From NCBI GenBank assembly GCA_002501065.1, contig DLRK01000117.1, forward strand, positions 9,991 to 40,453: DNA of 30,463 bases. Direction: 5' to 3'. The translations under genes were made by a program, and so were the position numbers. The stretch comes from Akkermansiaceae bacterium UBA7890 (GTDB taxonomy: Bacteria; Verrucomicrobiota; Verrucomicrobiia; Verrucomicrobiales; Akkermansiaceae). How positions within the stretch are numbered: position 1 is the stretch's first letter; each line of letters starts with the position of its first letter. The notes beneath the pieces were generated by a model that worked only from the letters and a program-made list of their open reading frames with translations, was not told the DNA's origin and searched no databases. Below are positions 7,420 through 15,859 of the stretch, piece by piece.

Positions 7420-8127
7420 ATGGAAAAGGGTAACGGACACCTGACCATGCATAAGATCCTGATTGTCGAAGACGAACCGGATATAGCGGAGCTTGTTGCC
7501 TTCAACCTGGATCGGGCCGGCTACGCTACTGTCATCGCCCACGATGGCATCTCCGGTCTGGACAAGGCGTTGGTGGAGGAACCGGACCTGATCCTCCTGG
7601 ACCTCATGCTTCCCGGCAAGGATGGGTTCTCTGTCTTCAAGGATCTCCGGCGGGACTCCCGCACCAGCAGAACCCCGGTCATCATGTTGACCGCCCGTGC
7701 TCAGACAGAGGACCGTATCCAGGGACTTGAAGCAGGAGCTGACGACTACCTCACAAAACCCTTCAGCCCCAAGGAATTGATTCTACGCGTGCAGTCCGTT
7801 CTGCGACGATCCGAAGCGGTGCCCGGATCAGCCCGCTTTAAATATGGCCCCCTGCTTTTCGACAAGAACACCCTGAAGTTCTTTCTATCCAAGGAGGAAA
7901 TCGATCTCACCGCCACCGAGTTCAAATTGCTTCTGTTCCTGAGCGAACGCGCAGGCACCCCCCAAAGTCGTCACGACCTGCTCCGCCATGTGTGGGGATA
8001 CAGTGATGACGTTAATAGCCGGACGCTGGACACCCATATGAAGAGGCTGCGGAGGAAACTGGGAGATCAGGCGGGAATGGTGGAAACCATGCGGGGGGTG
8101 GGGTATCGTCTCCGCGAATTGACCTGA
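7420..8127 (+). CDS. phoB: OmpR/PhoB-family response regulator
   Basis: 235 residues. The N-terminal receiver has the acidic pair E18-D19 (ILIVEDEPD), phosphoacceptor D61 in LILLDLMLPGKDG, the conserved Thr in VIMLTARAQ, and Lys in LTKPFSP. The C-terminal winged-helix DNA-binding domain is of OmpR type (TATEFKLLLFL, then SRTLDTHMKRLRRKLG and GVGYRL). The stop overlaps the start of the kinase gene by one base (TGATG), so the pair is translationally coupled. Domain order and the PAS-containing partner fit PhoB/PhoR, which control phosphate starvation genes. No pst or phoU genes are in view, so the phosphate role comes from family resemblance, and the signal could differ. MEKGNGHLT before the second Met is non-conserved; the Shine-Dalgarno position favours the longer form. 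Confidence 0.88.
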   Translation: MEKGNGHLTMHKILIVEDEPDIAELVAFNLDRAGYATVIAHDGISGLDKALVEEPDLILLDLMLPGKDGFSVFKDLRRDSRTSRTPVIMLTARAQTEDRIQGLEAGADDYLTKPFSPKELILRVQSVLRRSEAVPGSARFKYGPLLFDKNTLKFFLSKEEIDLTATEFKLLLFLSERAGTPQSRHDLLRHVWGYSDDVNSRTLDTHMKRLRRKLGDQAGMVETMRGVGYRLRELT

Positions 8128-9431
8128 TGCTCCCTCTCACTCTCAGTATTATCTGTGCTTTCATGGTGATCCTCCTCGTCATCACCACCAGTCGACTCTC
8201 TCGCGAGCGCCGACAGGCCACAGAGGAAAAGAAACGCCTTGAGCAGGAGCATGAAAACGCCCTCATCCTGAGAGAGAGCCAGAGTCGCGGACTCCTCAAT
8301 GCGCTGAGTGACCCGTTCTTCCTGCTCGATCCGGAAGGAATCATCCGCTACGCCAACTCCCCCGCCGAAGAACTCTTCCCCGGGGGGCGCATAGTCGATC
8401 GGCATCTCGATGAAGTCTTTCTCGACGGACGACTGGCGGAGCCCATCCGTGAAGCAGCAACCGAGCGCCGGGCGGTCACCACGCAGGTCATTCTCTCCCA
8501 GCAATCCGCCACCCTGGCCAACCACGAACAGGCTGGAGAAACCGCCTGGCTCGTGGACGCCGCCCCCGTCGAACCGGACAATCCGGACAGCCCCCTCCGC
8601 GTCACGATCCGCAATACCACTGCCGAACACCACACCGACCAGGTCCGCAAGGACTTTGTCGCCAACGCCTCTCACGAACTACGCACCCCTCTGGCCATCA
8701 TCAACGGATACCTTGAGAACCTCATCGAGGGAAACCTGCTTGAAGATCGCGACACCGCGCTGCGCTTTCTCAAGATCATGGGAAAACACGGACGGCGTAT
8801 TGCCCGCATTGTGGAAGACATGCTGATTATTTCACGCCTTGAATCTAGTGAGGCAAGCACCCTGAAGCTCAAGCCCTTCCGCCTGGAACGATGCGTGCAG
8901 GATGTCGTGGAGCGACTGGAATCGGTCATCACCGATCAGGGTTGCACGGTGAAACTCAGAATGGGAAACCCGAAACTCCGCCTGGAGGGAGACCGCTTCT
9001 ACTGGACCCAGATTCTCTTTAATCTCGTGGATAATGCCCTCAAGCAGAATCCCGACATCCCCCTTACCGTGGAAGTTGGCTGGGAAGAGACCAGAAACGG
9101 CCTGGTCATCTGGGTAAGCGACAATGGAGTAGGCATCCCCTCCGAAGACCTGCCCTTCATTTTCCGGCGATTCTATCGCGTGGAAAAACATCACTCCCAG
9201 GTAGAGATCAAGGGAACCGGTCTGGGTCTTTCCATCGTCCGCCGGGCGGTGGAAGCTCATGGGGGGGACATCGAAGTGACCTCCACCCCTGGAGAGGACA
9301 CCCGCTTTGAAATAACTCTTCCGCCACAGACCATCCACCGGAAGAAACAGGACAAGCCTCCCCTCGAGACTACCGCCGTTGTTTCTCAACCTGGGCCAGG
9401 AAGCCGGACCGTTGACTCGGAGAGGCCTTGA
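8127..9431 (+). CDS. phoR: PhoR-type membrane sensor histidine kinase
   Basis: 434 residues. One N-terminal hydrophobic helix (about 3-20, LPLTLSIICAFMVILLVI) anchors it without a large periplasmic sensor domain. A short coiled-coil-like linker (RRQATEEKKRLEQEHENALI) leads to a PAS domain (about 52-165, LLNALSDPFFLLDPEGIIRYANSPAEEL). The dimerisation domain carries H183 in FVANASHELRTPL. The ATPase domain has an N box (NLVDNALKQN), G1 box (VSDNGVGIP), F box (FIFRRFYRVE) and G2 box (KGTGLGLSIV). This is the PhoR layout, in which the signal is sensed at the membrane or through the PAS domain, often via the Pst transporter and PhoU. The gene overlaps its response regulator gene by one base and is the last plus-strand gene before the convergent clpC operon. 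Confidence 0.88.
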   Translation: MLPLTLSIICAFMVILLVITTSRLSRERRQATEEKKRLEQEHENALILRESQSRGLLNALSDPFFLLDPEGIIRYANSPAEELFPGGRIVDRHLDEVFLDGRLAEPIREAATERRAVTTQVILSQQSATLANHEQAGETAWLVDAAPVEPDNPDSPLRVTIRNTTAEHHTDQVRKDFVANASHELRTPLAIINGYLENLIEGNLLEDRDTALRFLKIMGKHGRRIARIVEDMLIISRLESSEASTLKLKPFRLERCVQDVVERLESVITDQGCTVKLRMGNPKLRLEGDRFYWTQILFNLVDNALKQNPDIPLTVEVGWEETRNGLVIWVSDNGVGIPSEDLPFIFRRFYRVEKHHSQVEIKGTGLGLSIVRRAVEAHGGDIEVTSTPGEDTRFEITLPPQTIHRKKQDKPPLETTAVVSQPGPGSRTVDSERP

Positions 9432-9556
9432 GGTCACGCCAGGCGCTGCGTCTTCAGGCTCCACCCGGAATGACGGAATCAGGTCAATCCACAGTGACCA
9501 CTCACTACCGGGACAATGGATCTCTTCGCACGAGCGCGGGGTTCCTCCCCATTCCG

Positions 9557-12070
9557 TTAACCGGTCACCTCTGCCTCATCCGGTTCAGGCTTGGAAGGCT
9601 TTGACTCGAAGGAAAGTTCCTTGGCGTCCTTCTCATGGCTCACTGATACCAGGTCGCCTGCCTTGAACTCCGCCCGGAGAAGAGCCTCCGCCAGGGGATC
9701 CTCAAGATGACGCTCCACCGCACGGCGCATTGGACGGGCTCCGAAGTTCGGATCGTATCCTTCCGTAATGAGGAAATCGCGGGCCGAGCCATCCAGATCC
9801 ATTTCGATCTCCTTTTCCCTGAGGCGCACCAGAAGCTTCTCGATTTCGAGATCCACGATGACGGAGAGGCTGTCCTTCTCAAGCATCTTGAAGACCACCA
9901 GGTCATCGAGGCGATTCAGGAACTCCGGTTTATACTCCTTCTTGGCCTCCTCCATGATCTTTTCCTTCATGCCCTCAAAATCGGACTGCTCCTCACTCAT
10001 CGCTCCGAATCCCAGCGAGGTCTGGCGCTTGATGGTCTGCGCCCCCACATTGGAGGTCATGATGATGATGGTGTTGCGGAAATCGATCTTACGGCCGAAG
10101 CTGTCCGTGATCATGCCCTCTTCCAGAATCTGGAGAAGCAGGTTCATGACATCCGGGTGCGCCTTCTCTATCTCATCAAAGAGCACCACTGAATAGGGCC
10201 GACGGCGCACCGATTCTGAGAGTTGTCCCCCCTCTTCATAGCCGACATAGCCGGGAGGCGACCCTATCAACCGACTGGATGTGAATTTTTCCATGTACTC
10301 CGACATGTCGATCTGAATGAGCGCCTCCTGGTCGCCGAACATGAATTCGGCGAGGTTGCGGGCCAGATAGGTTTTCCCCACCCCGGTAGGACCAAGGAAG
10401 AGAAAACTCCCGATTGGGCGGCGCGGATCCTTGAGATCCGCCCGCGAACGCCGGAGAGCTTTCGAAATGGCAATCACCGCCGCATCCTGGCCCACCACGT
10501 GATGCTTCAGTTCTTCCTCCATGCGGAGGAGTTTCTCGGTCTCTTTCTCCTCCATGCGCTGAAGTGGCACGCCGGTCCACTTGGCTACCACCGTCATGAT
10601 GTCGTCCTCGTCGACGTCCACCACCTTCTCCTCGCTCTCGGACTTCCAGGAACCGATGAGATCCTCCAGTTCCTTCTTGGTCTGCTTTTCGGTATCTCGC
10701 AGTGAAGCCGCCTTCTCAAAGTCCTGCGAGTTAATCGCGGCCACCTTCTCCTTGTTGATCTCCTTGATCTTTTCCTCCAGGCCCTTGATCTCAGGAGGGC
10801 GAGTCAGCGTCCCGATCCGGGCACGCGCGCCGGACTCATCGAGCACATCAATGGCCTTGTCCGGCAGGAAGCGACCGGTCAGGTAGCGTGAGGTCAGGCG
10901 CACGGATGACTCGACTGCTTCGGGCGAATACCGCACCTTGTGATGCTGCTCATACTTTTCCTGCAACCCCTGCAGAATGGCGATCGCATCCTCAACGGAA
11001 GGCTCCTCCACCTTGACCTGCTGGAACCGGCGCTCAAGGGCCGCATCCTTCTCAATGTACTTGCGGTATTCGTTGAGGGTGGTCGCTCCAACGCACTGCA
11101 ACTCCCCGCGACTCAGGGCCGGCTTGATGATATTTGAGGCATCCATCGCCCCCTCTGCCGATCCAGCGCCCACGATGGTGTGCAACTCGTCGATGAACAG
11201 AATGACATTCTTCACCTTGCGGATCTCGTCCATGACGGCCTTGATCCGCTCCTCGAACTGCCCACGATACTTCGTTCCCGCCACCATCAGGGCAAGATCC
11301 AGAGTTATCACGCGCTTCTCCCGCAGGATCTCCGGCACATTGCCCGCTCCTATCTCCTGGGCCAGACCTTCCACTATGGCGGTCTTGCCGACACCCGCTT
11401 CGCCCACCATCACAGGATTGTTCTTGGTCCGGCGACACAGGATCTGGATCACGCGCTCGATTTCAGTCTCGCGTCCGATCACGGGATCGAGCTCTCCGTC
11501 CCGGGCAAGTTTTGTAAGGTCCCGCCCGAAAGCCCGCAGGGCCGGCGTCTTGGCCTTGCCTTCACCGCTCCCCTCCATCGGTCCTTCGTCATCCTCGAAA
11601 CCTTCGAATTCATCATCAGGTTCCTCCGGGGAAAAGTTAGGATCGATCTCTGCCAGGATCTCGTTGCGCGTACGCTGAATATCGACGCCAAGGGTCTGGA
11701 GCACGCGGGCCGCAACCCCCTCCCCTTCGCGAAGCAAGCCTAACAGGATGTGCTCAGTTCCGACGTAGGAGTGGTTAAGAGCCTTGGCTTCCTTGTTGGC
11801 AAGCGCGAGCACCTTCTTCACCCGGGGGGTGTAGGGAATATTGCCGGAGACTTTCTGATCCGGTCCGGTTCCAACCTGCTTCTCCACTTCCATGCGCACC
11901 GACTCCAGATCAAGTCCCATGCGCTCCAGCACGCTCACAGCCACCCCTTGTCCCAGTTTGATCAGTCCAAGCAGGAGATGCTCGGTGCCCACATAGTTGT
12001 GGTTGAACCGGTCTGCTTCCTTTCGGGCAAGCGCCAGAACCTGTTGCGCCCTCGGGGTGAAATTATTCAT
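9557..12070 (-). CDS. clpC: ClpC AAA+ unfoldase of the Clp protease
   Basis: 837 residues. It unfolds substrates with ATP and feeds them to ClpP. The N-terminal domain has the two Clp_N repeats (about 1-70 and 80-143, each with NHxYVGTEHxLLGL). Two AAA+ modules follow, with Walker A motifs GEAGVGKT at 223-230 and GPTGVGKT near residue 550, and Walker B-type ILFIDELHT and VVLFDEIEKAH. The middle domain has the UVR motif (SQDFEKAASLRD) that marks ClpC rather than ClpA. IGSPPGYVGYEEGGQL is the typical second pore region. In Bacillus, ClpC's N-domain binds phosphoarginine placed by McsB. Here clpC directly follows mcsB with a 4-base ATGA overlap, which points to the same division of labour. ClpP itself is not in the window. 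Confidence 0.96.
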   Translation of the reverse strand: MNNFTPRAQQVLALARKEADRFNHNYVGTEHLLLGLIKLGQGVAVSVLERMGLDLESVRMEVEKQVGTGPDQKVSGNIPYTPRVKKVLALANKEAKALNHSYVGTEHILLGLLREGEGVAARVLQTLGVDIQRTRNEILAEIDPNFSPEEPDDEFEGFEDDEGPMEGSGEGKAKTPALRAFGRDLTKLARDGELDPVIGRETEIERVIQILCRRTKNNPVMVGEAGVGKTAIVEGLAQEIGAGNVPEILREKRVITLDLALMVAGTKYRGQFEERIKAVMDEIRKVKNVILFIDELHTIVGAGSAEGAMDASNIIKPALSRGELQCVGATTLNEYRKYIEKDAALERRFQQVKVEEPSVEDAIAILQGLQEKYEQHHKVRYSPEAVESSVRLTSRYLTGRFLPDKAIDVLDESGARARIGTLTRPPEIKGLEEKIKEINKEKVAAINSQDFEKAASLRDTEKQTKKELEDLIGSWKSESEEKVVDVDEDDIMTVVAKWTGVPLQRMEEKETEKLLRMEEELKHHVVGQDAAVIAISKALRRSRADLKDPRRPIGSFLFLGPTGVGKTYLARNLAEFMFGDQEALIQIDMSEYMEKFTSSRLIGSPPGYVGYEEGGQLSESVRRRPYSVVLFDEIEKAHPDVMNLLLQILEEGMITDSFGRKIDFRNTIIIMTSNVGAQTIKRQTSLGFGAMSEEQSDFEGMKEKIMEEAKKEYKPEFLNRLDDLVVFKMLEKDSLSVIVDLEIEKLLVRLREKEIEMDLDGSARDFLITEGYDPNFGARPMRRAVERHLEDPLAEALLRAEFKAGDLVSVSHEKDAKELSFESKPSKPEPDEAEVTG

Positions 12071-13194
12071 AGATCAACAATGGTCTCAGGGGGGTCTTCC
12101 CAGTCTCCGTTCTCTTGTCTGTCATTCATAACAGGCGAATCGAGCGATTGCAACCGGGTCCGGATGATTTCAGCCCGAATCGCATCCCGCTGTTCAGGAG
12201 TCAGTTTCTTCCCCGAATGGAGCTGCAGGTGGGCAGGTTGAATCTCCATCAACAGGGAATCGCAGGTCCCTCCCGTCTCAGGTGGGAAAAATTCCAGCTC
12301 GGCCCCCAGGCGCAGCAGGGACAGCAGATTGAGAGCTTCCTTGGAGGCGATGATATGCGCGTGTCGAAGGGTTCCATAAGCCCGTCCGACCCGGTCAAAC
12401 ACCATGTCGGCGTCATCTTCGAAAAGTTTCAGCCGGGCGTTGCGCTCGTGGGAGACCACTTGCTCAATCACACGCTCAAGACGCCGGATAATCATCTCTT
12501 CACTCTCTCCGAGGGTGGACTGGTTTGAAATCTGAAAGAGGTTCCCGAGAGACTCCGTGCCCTCCCCGAAGAAACCGCGTACCGCCAGTTGCAGCTTCCC
12601 CACCGCCTGCAGCACCTGAGCGATCTGATCGCTTAACACCAACCCGGGGAGATGCAACATCGCGGAAGCACGCATGCCCGTTCCCAGGTTGGTGGGACAG
12701 GCACTCAGATAGCCCAACTCATGATCAAACGCGAACTCAAGGTTGCTCTCAAGCTGGGTGTCAATGGAAGATACCAGGTCATAGGCCTCACTCAGGGCCA
12801 GTCCTGGCCGGATCGCCTGCATCCGGAGGTGATCCTCCTCATTGATCATCAGGCAGAGAGCCTGCTTTCGATTGACGATGGCGGCGCTCCCCTCACCCCT
12901 CGCAGCCTGCTCACGACTGATGAGGTGCCGCTCGACGAGGACCTGCTTCTGGAGAGAGGTCAGACCGTCCAGTTCCTGCGAAAACCCGTTCTTCATTTCC
13001 GGGAGCGCTTCCACCTCGGGTTTCACCCGCTCCAGCACGGACACCCGGCGCTCCTTGGTGGACCACCCCGGAAACGGTTCACGATGCAGGTTACGCGCAA
13101 GGCGCACGCGACTGGTCAGGACCACGCCAGTCCCTTTTGCCGCACCCGTCATCCAATCGGCGGGATGCTTTAACAGGGTGGAAAATCGCATCAT
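12067..13194 (-). CDS. mcsB: McsB protein-arginine kinase
   Basis: 375 residues, a phosphagen-kinase-like enzyme that phosphorylates arginine side chains of proteins. Seen in the sequence: LTSRVRLARNL (guanidino-kinase start), LMINEEDHLRMQ, the catalytic Cys loop in SACPTNLGTGMRAS, RGFFGEGTES, and SNQSTLGESEE. Near the C-terminus EQRDAIRAEI contains an RDxxRA motif, known in Bacillus/Geobacillus McsB as the allosteric phosphoarginine pocket; this argues for McsB rather than an arginine kinase of metabolism. The start overlaps the mcsA stop by 4 bases and the stop overlaps the clpC start by 4 bases, so the three genes are tightly coupled. A tail of about 25 polar residues follows the motif. 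Function is confident by family; targets in this phylum are not known to me. Confidence 0.95.
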   Translation of the reverse strand: MMRFSTLLKHPADWMTGAAKGTGVVLTSRVRLARNLHREPFPGWSTKERRVSVLERVKPEVEALPEMKNGFSQELDGLTSLQKQVLVERHLISREQAARGEGSAAIVNRKQALCLMINEEDHLRMQAIRPGLALSEAYDLVSSIDTQLESNLEFAFDHELGYLSACPTNLGTGMRASAMLHLPGLVLSDQIAQVLQAVGKLQLAVRGFFGEGTESLGNLFQISNQSTLGESEEMIIRRLERVIEQVVSHERNARLKLFEDDADMVFDRVGRAYGTLRHAHIIASKEALNLLSLLRLGAELEFFPPETGGTCDSLLMEIQPAHLQLHSGKKLTPEQRDAIRAEIIRTRLQSLDSPVMNDRQENGDWEDPPETIVDL

Positions 13195-13697
13195 GGCTGC
13201 GTCACTACACTGGTCTCGATCTCGTGGATTTCATCTCGCAGTCCAGCCGCCTCCTCGTAATTCTCGGCAGCAATGGCCTGCTCCAGTCGACCCCGCAACT
13301 GGTCGAGTCTTTGTTGACGCGCGTGAGCCTCCACAAGCCCCTCCGGAACCCGACCCACATGCACCGTCCCCTTGTGCATCCCCTTGAGACGGTGGACGAC
13401 TTCATCATCAAAAGTCCTGTAACATTCACTGCATCCCAGACGACCAACCTGCTGGAACTTGTTGAAGGTAAAACCACAGACCGGACACGGCACCCCGTCG
13501 TCCGCCATCGTGATAATCTCTCCCGGATCGGTGGCAGTTTCTCCTCCCATTACCGAATCCGCGAGAGAGAAGCCGGCGGGATCAGTCACCCCCTTCTCCT
13601 CAGCGCACTCTTCACAAAGGCACATCTTCTTCATCTCTCCTTCAACCAGCTGGGTGAGGAAGACAGTCGCCTTTTTCTCGCAGAAGTCACACTGCAT
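13191..13697 (-). CDS. mcsA: McsA-like zinc-finger/UVR protein, activator of McsB
   Basis: 168 residues from ATG 13697. It begins with MQCDFCEKKATVFLTQL, the usual McsA N-terminus. Four Cys-rich pairs are visible: CDFC, CLCEEC, CPVC and CSEC, which form the zinc-binding modules. The C-terminal UVR motif (LEQAIAAENYEEAAGLRDEI) is the part shared with UvrB, UvrC and ClpC. In Bacillus McsA binds and activates McsB. Between the modules lies an acidic stretch (GGETATDPGEIITMADDG). A TTG-initiated extension to 13745 is open but adds 16 residues without family resemblance. The gene follows ilvE by 51 bases and overlaps mcsB by 4. In Bacillus ctsR precedes mcsA; here ilvE does. Confidence 0.9.
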   Translation of the reverse strand: MQCDFCEKKATVFLTQLVEGEMKKMCLCEECAEEKGVTDPAGFSLADSVMGGETATDPGEIITMADDGVPCPVCGFTFNKFQQVGRLGCSECYRTFDDEVVHRLKGMHKGTVHVGRVPEGLVEAHARQQRLDQLRGRLEQAIAAENYEEAAGLRDEIHEIETSVVTQP

Positions 13698-13748
13698 GCA
13701 CAGGAACTCTAATGCAGCTCCCCGCAAATTCGAAATAAAAAGCAAGAT

Positions 13749-14630
13749 TTACTCCCCGTTGATGGGAGTGCCGGAATTGCGAACAAGAGCCCGGTAAGCT
13801 TCGATAAAACGCGCCGTGAGCGGCCCCGGAACCCCTTCTCCAATAGGACGATGATCCAGTTCAACCGCTGGAATGACCTCCGCCGCGGTCCCGGTCAGAA
13901 AGCACTCATGCGCCGTCATTATGTCGAATCGGGTCATGGTCCTTTCCCGGATGGTGACATCCAATTGTTTCGCCAGCTCAAAAATAACCCCTCTGGTAAT
14001 GCCGTCTAATCCCCCGTCAGAGACTGGTGGTGTGCAGACTAAGCCGTTCTTCACAATGAAGATGTTGTCTCCAGTGCACTCTGCCACATAACCCTGCTCG
14101 TTCAGCATGAGGCCTTCCCGGCCGCCTGCCCTGGCAGCCTCCACCTTGGCCATCACGTTATTGAGATAGTTCAGTGACTTCACCTGGGGGCTTAAGGAGC
14201 TGTGGGAAGGCCGCCGGGTGACGCAGGTAACCACCTTCAGCCCCACATCGTAGTCCGACTGTGGATAAAGTCGGATGTCCGCTGCAATGATGATCATGGA
14301 AGGGCGCTTGCAGCTCTCCGGGCTGAGACCCAGGGTTCCCACTCCCCGCGTGACGAGAAGGCGCACGTATCCGTCCTGCAGGTTATTGGCACGGATGGTT
14401 TCGAGAATGTGTTCGATGATCTCTTTCCGGGACCAGGGAAGTTCCAGCAGGATGGCCTTGGAGGAGGCAAAGAGTCGATCAACGTGCTCCGGCAGACGAA
14501 AAACCCGTCCACTGTAGAAGCGGATTCCCTCAAAGACTCCGTCACCATACAGCAGACCATGATCGAAAACCGGGACTCTCGCCTCCGCTTCGTCCACCAG
14601 GGATCCGTCGTACCAGATTTTGAGCGCCAT
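13749..14630 (-). CDS. ilvE: branched-chain amino acid aminotransferase (class IV PLP fold)
   Basis: 293 residues. It transfers amino groups between glutamate and the 2-oxo acids of Leu, Ile and Val, the last step of their synthesis. Seen: FDHGLLYGDGVFEGIRFYSGRVFRL near the N-terminus, VRLLVTRGVGTLGL, the PLP-binding Lys (K151) in QVKSLNYLNNVMA, the conserved Glu in VAECTGDNIFIVK, and GITRGVIFELAKQ with GTAAEVIPAVELD at the C-terminus. The substrate loop residues do not rule out a D-amino acid aminotransferase or aminodeoxychorismate lyase of the same fold, but IlvE is the best fit. It lies between lolD (62 bases upstream) and mcsA (51 bases downstream) on the same strand. Confidence 0.88.
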   Translation of the reverse strand: MALKIWYDGSLVDEAEARVPVFDHGLLYGDGVFEGIRFYSGRVFRLPEHVDRLFASSKAILLELPWSRKEIIEHILETIRANNLQDGYVRLLVTRGVGTLGLSPESCKRPSMIIIAADIRLYPQSDYDVGLKVVTCVTRRPSHSSLSPQVKSLNYLNNVMAKVEAARAGGREGLMLNEQGYVAECTGDNIFIVKNGLVCTPPVSDGGLDGITRGVIFELAKQLDVTIRERTMTRFDIMTAHECFLTGTAAEVIPAVELDHRPIGEGVPGPLTARFIEAYRALVRNSGTPINGE

Positions 14631-14692
14631 GAATTTCGGAGGGCGACTTTGGATGCTCTGCGCCGGATTGCAATCAATACTCGACGTTGGCT

Positions 14693-15385
14693 CTACCCCT
14701 TCGAACCCATCTCCTCCATGACCATTTGCCCATCCAGGATCTCCAGGGTGCGATCCCCCAATCTGGCGAGACTGCGGTCGTGGGTCACCACCACCAGGGT
14801 GGTCTTCAGATTCTCAGCAAAATCAAGGAGCAGTTCCATCACCTCGCCTCCGTTGCGGGAATCCAGATTCCCAGTGGGTTCGTCTGCAAAGACTATGGCC
14901 GGATCGTTTACCAGTGCCCTTGCGATGGCGACCCGCTGCTGTTCCCCGCCACTCAGTTCCGCTGGCAGGTGTTGAATGCGCTCCTCCAGTCCCACCTCTA
15001 CAAGTAGTTCAATAGCGCGCTTGCGGACATTACGCGCCCGGATCATCCCCGGGAGCATCACGTTTTCCAACGCGGTCAGTTCGGGCAGGAGATAGTAATT
15101 CTGAAAGATGTAGCCCATCTTACTGTTGCGAAGCAGGCTCTGATCCCTCCGTGACAATTCGTAGAGATCCTCCCCTCCAATCTGCACCCGACCCCGCTGT
15201 GGTCGTTCGAGACCCGCCAGAGTATACAGCAGGGTTGTCTTGCCCGCTCCACTCGCCCCGCACAGGAAGATCCGCTCACCCTGCATGATTTCCAGGTCAA
15301 TCCCGCGCAACACCTCCACTGCTTTCCTCCCCAGCAAGTAGCTACGATGAACGTCCTGCGCTAAGATCAAAGGCTCCTCGGGCAC
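14693..15385 (-). CDS. lolD: LolD/MacB-type ABC transporter ATPase
   Basis: 230 residues. Motifs in order: Walker A GASGAGKTT (43-51), Q loop FQNYYLLPELT, signature LSGGEQQR, Walker B AIVFADEPTGNLD, and H loop VVTHD. The sequence around Walker B and ENVMLPGMI is typical of the LolD/FtsE/MacB group that powers lipoprotein release or export. LolD works with the membrane proteins LolC/LolE to free lipoproteins from the inner membrane. No such permease gene is adjacent: ftsB-like lies on the divergent side and ilvE downstream. So it is an orphan ATPase gene here, and MacB- or salX-type export is an alternative. The start is GTG 15385; no ATG lies near the N-terminus. Confidence 0.82.
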   Translation of the reverse strand: MPEEPLILAQDVHRSYLLGRKAVEVLRGIDLEIMQGERIFLCGASGAGKTTLLYTLAGLERPQRGRVQIGGEDLYELSRRDQSLLRNSKMGYIFQNYYLLPELTALENVMLPGMIRARNVRKRAIELLVEVGLEERIQHLPAELSGGEQQRVAIARALVNDPAIVFADEPTGNLDSRNGGEVMELLLDFAENLKTTLVVVTHDRSLARLGDRTLEILDGQMVMEEMGSKG

Positions 15386-15450
15386 CGGCGAGCACTAGGC
15401 CGGGCAGAAGCGCATTTCCAGCGCAATCCCTCCCATCTGCCACAATTATT

Positions 15451-15479
15451 TTGGAATCCCTAACAAAACCTGCTAACAT
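15451..15479 (+). promoter_or_regulatory. candidate sigma70-type promoter for the FtsB-like gene
   Basis: TTGGAA (15451-15456) and TAACAT (15474-15479) are separated by exactly 17 bases in the divergent intergenic region. Transcription would begin about 7 bases downstream, almost on the ATG at 15488. This implies either a leaderless message or use of the GTG at 15575 as start. Confidence 0.4.
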
Positions 15480-15487
15480 CAATCCTG

Positions 15488-15844
15488 ATGGCGCGCTGCT
15501 CACCCTCCGCCCAAGCCAGTCGCAGACGCCCTGTAGGCAGGCATCTGCAAGCCCGCACGGCGGGGATTCGCATTGTGAACCGGGCGGCCTTCACGATTTT
15601 CCTCGTCACCGGCTGCGTGGCGCTGGCCGCTCTCTCCGTCCCTCAAATGCGCAAATTGCGCTCCCTCAAGGAAGAACTGGCCCGGGTCAACGCGCAGGAA
15701 CACCACGTCCGCTCTCACAAGGAGCAGAAGAGTCGCGAACTCACCGCCCTCCGCGATGATCCCGCCTATCTCGAACTCGTCGCCCGTGACCGTCTCGACC
15801 TTTATCGCAGCGGAGAGCGCATCTACCGCATCGAGAAGGAATAG
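15488..15844 (+). CDS. FtsB/DivIC-family septum formation protein
   Basis: 118 residues as called. It has a basic N-terminus, one transmembrane helix (about 30-50, VNRAAFTIFLVTGCVALAALSV), then a coiled-coil (LRSLKEELARVNAQEHHVRSHKEQKSRELTALRDDP) and a conserved end (YLELVARDRLDLYRSGERIYRI). This is the layout of FtsB/DivIC, bitopic proteins that join FtsL and FtsQ/DivIB in the divisome and help activate septal wall synthesis. The start is uncertain: ATG 15488 gives a 29-residue Arg-rich leader, whereas GTG 15575 gives 89 residues beginning right before the membrane helix, with GGCGGGGA upstream as a possible ribosome site. The gene stop is 15 bases from the convergent enolase stop. Confidence 0.78.
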   Translation: MARCSPSAQASRRRPVGRHLQARTAGIRIVNRAAFTIFLVTGCVALAALSVPQMRKLRSLKEELARVNAQEHHVRSHKEQKSRELTALRDDPAYLELVARDRLDLYRSGERIYRIEKE

Positions 15845-15859
15845 ATGCCCTCGGAGGAC

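Noticed and set aside
9432..9556. Bidirectional terminator between the kinase and clpC genes
   Set aside because: Only 4-5 bp GC stems and no T run; too weak to claim.
13698..13748. CtsR operator before mcsA
   Set aside because: No GGTCAAA-type direct repeats in this gap.
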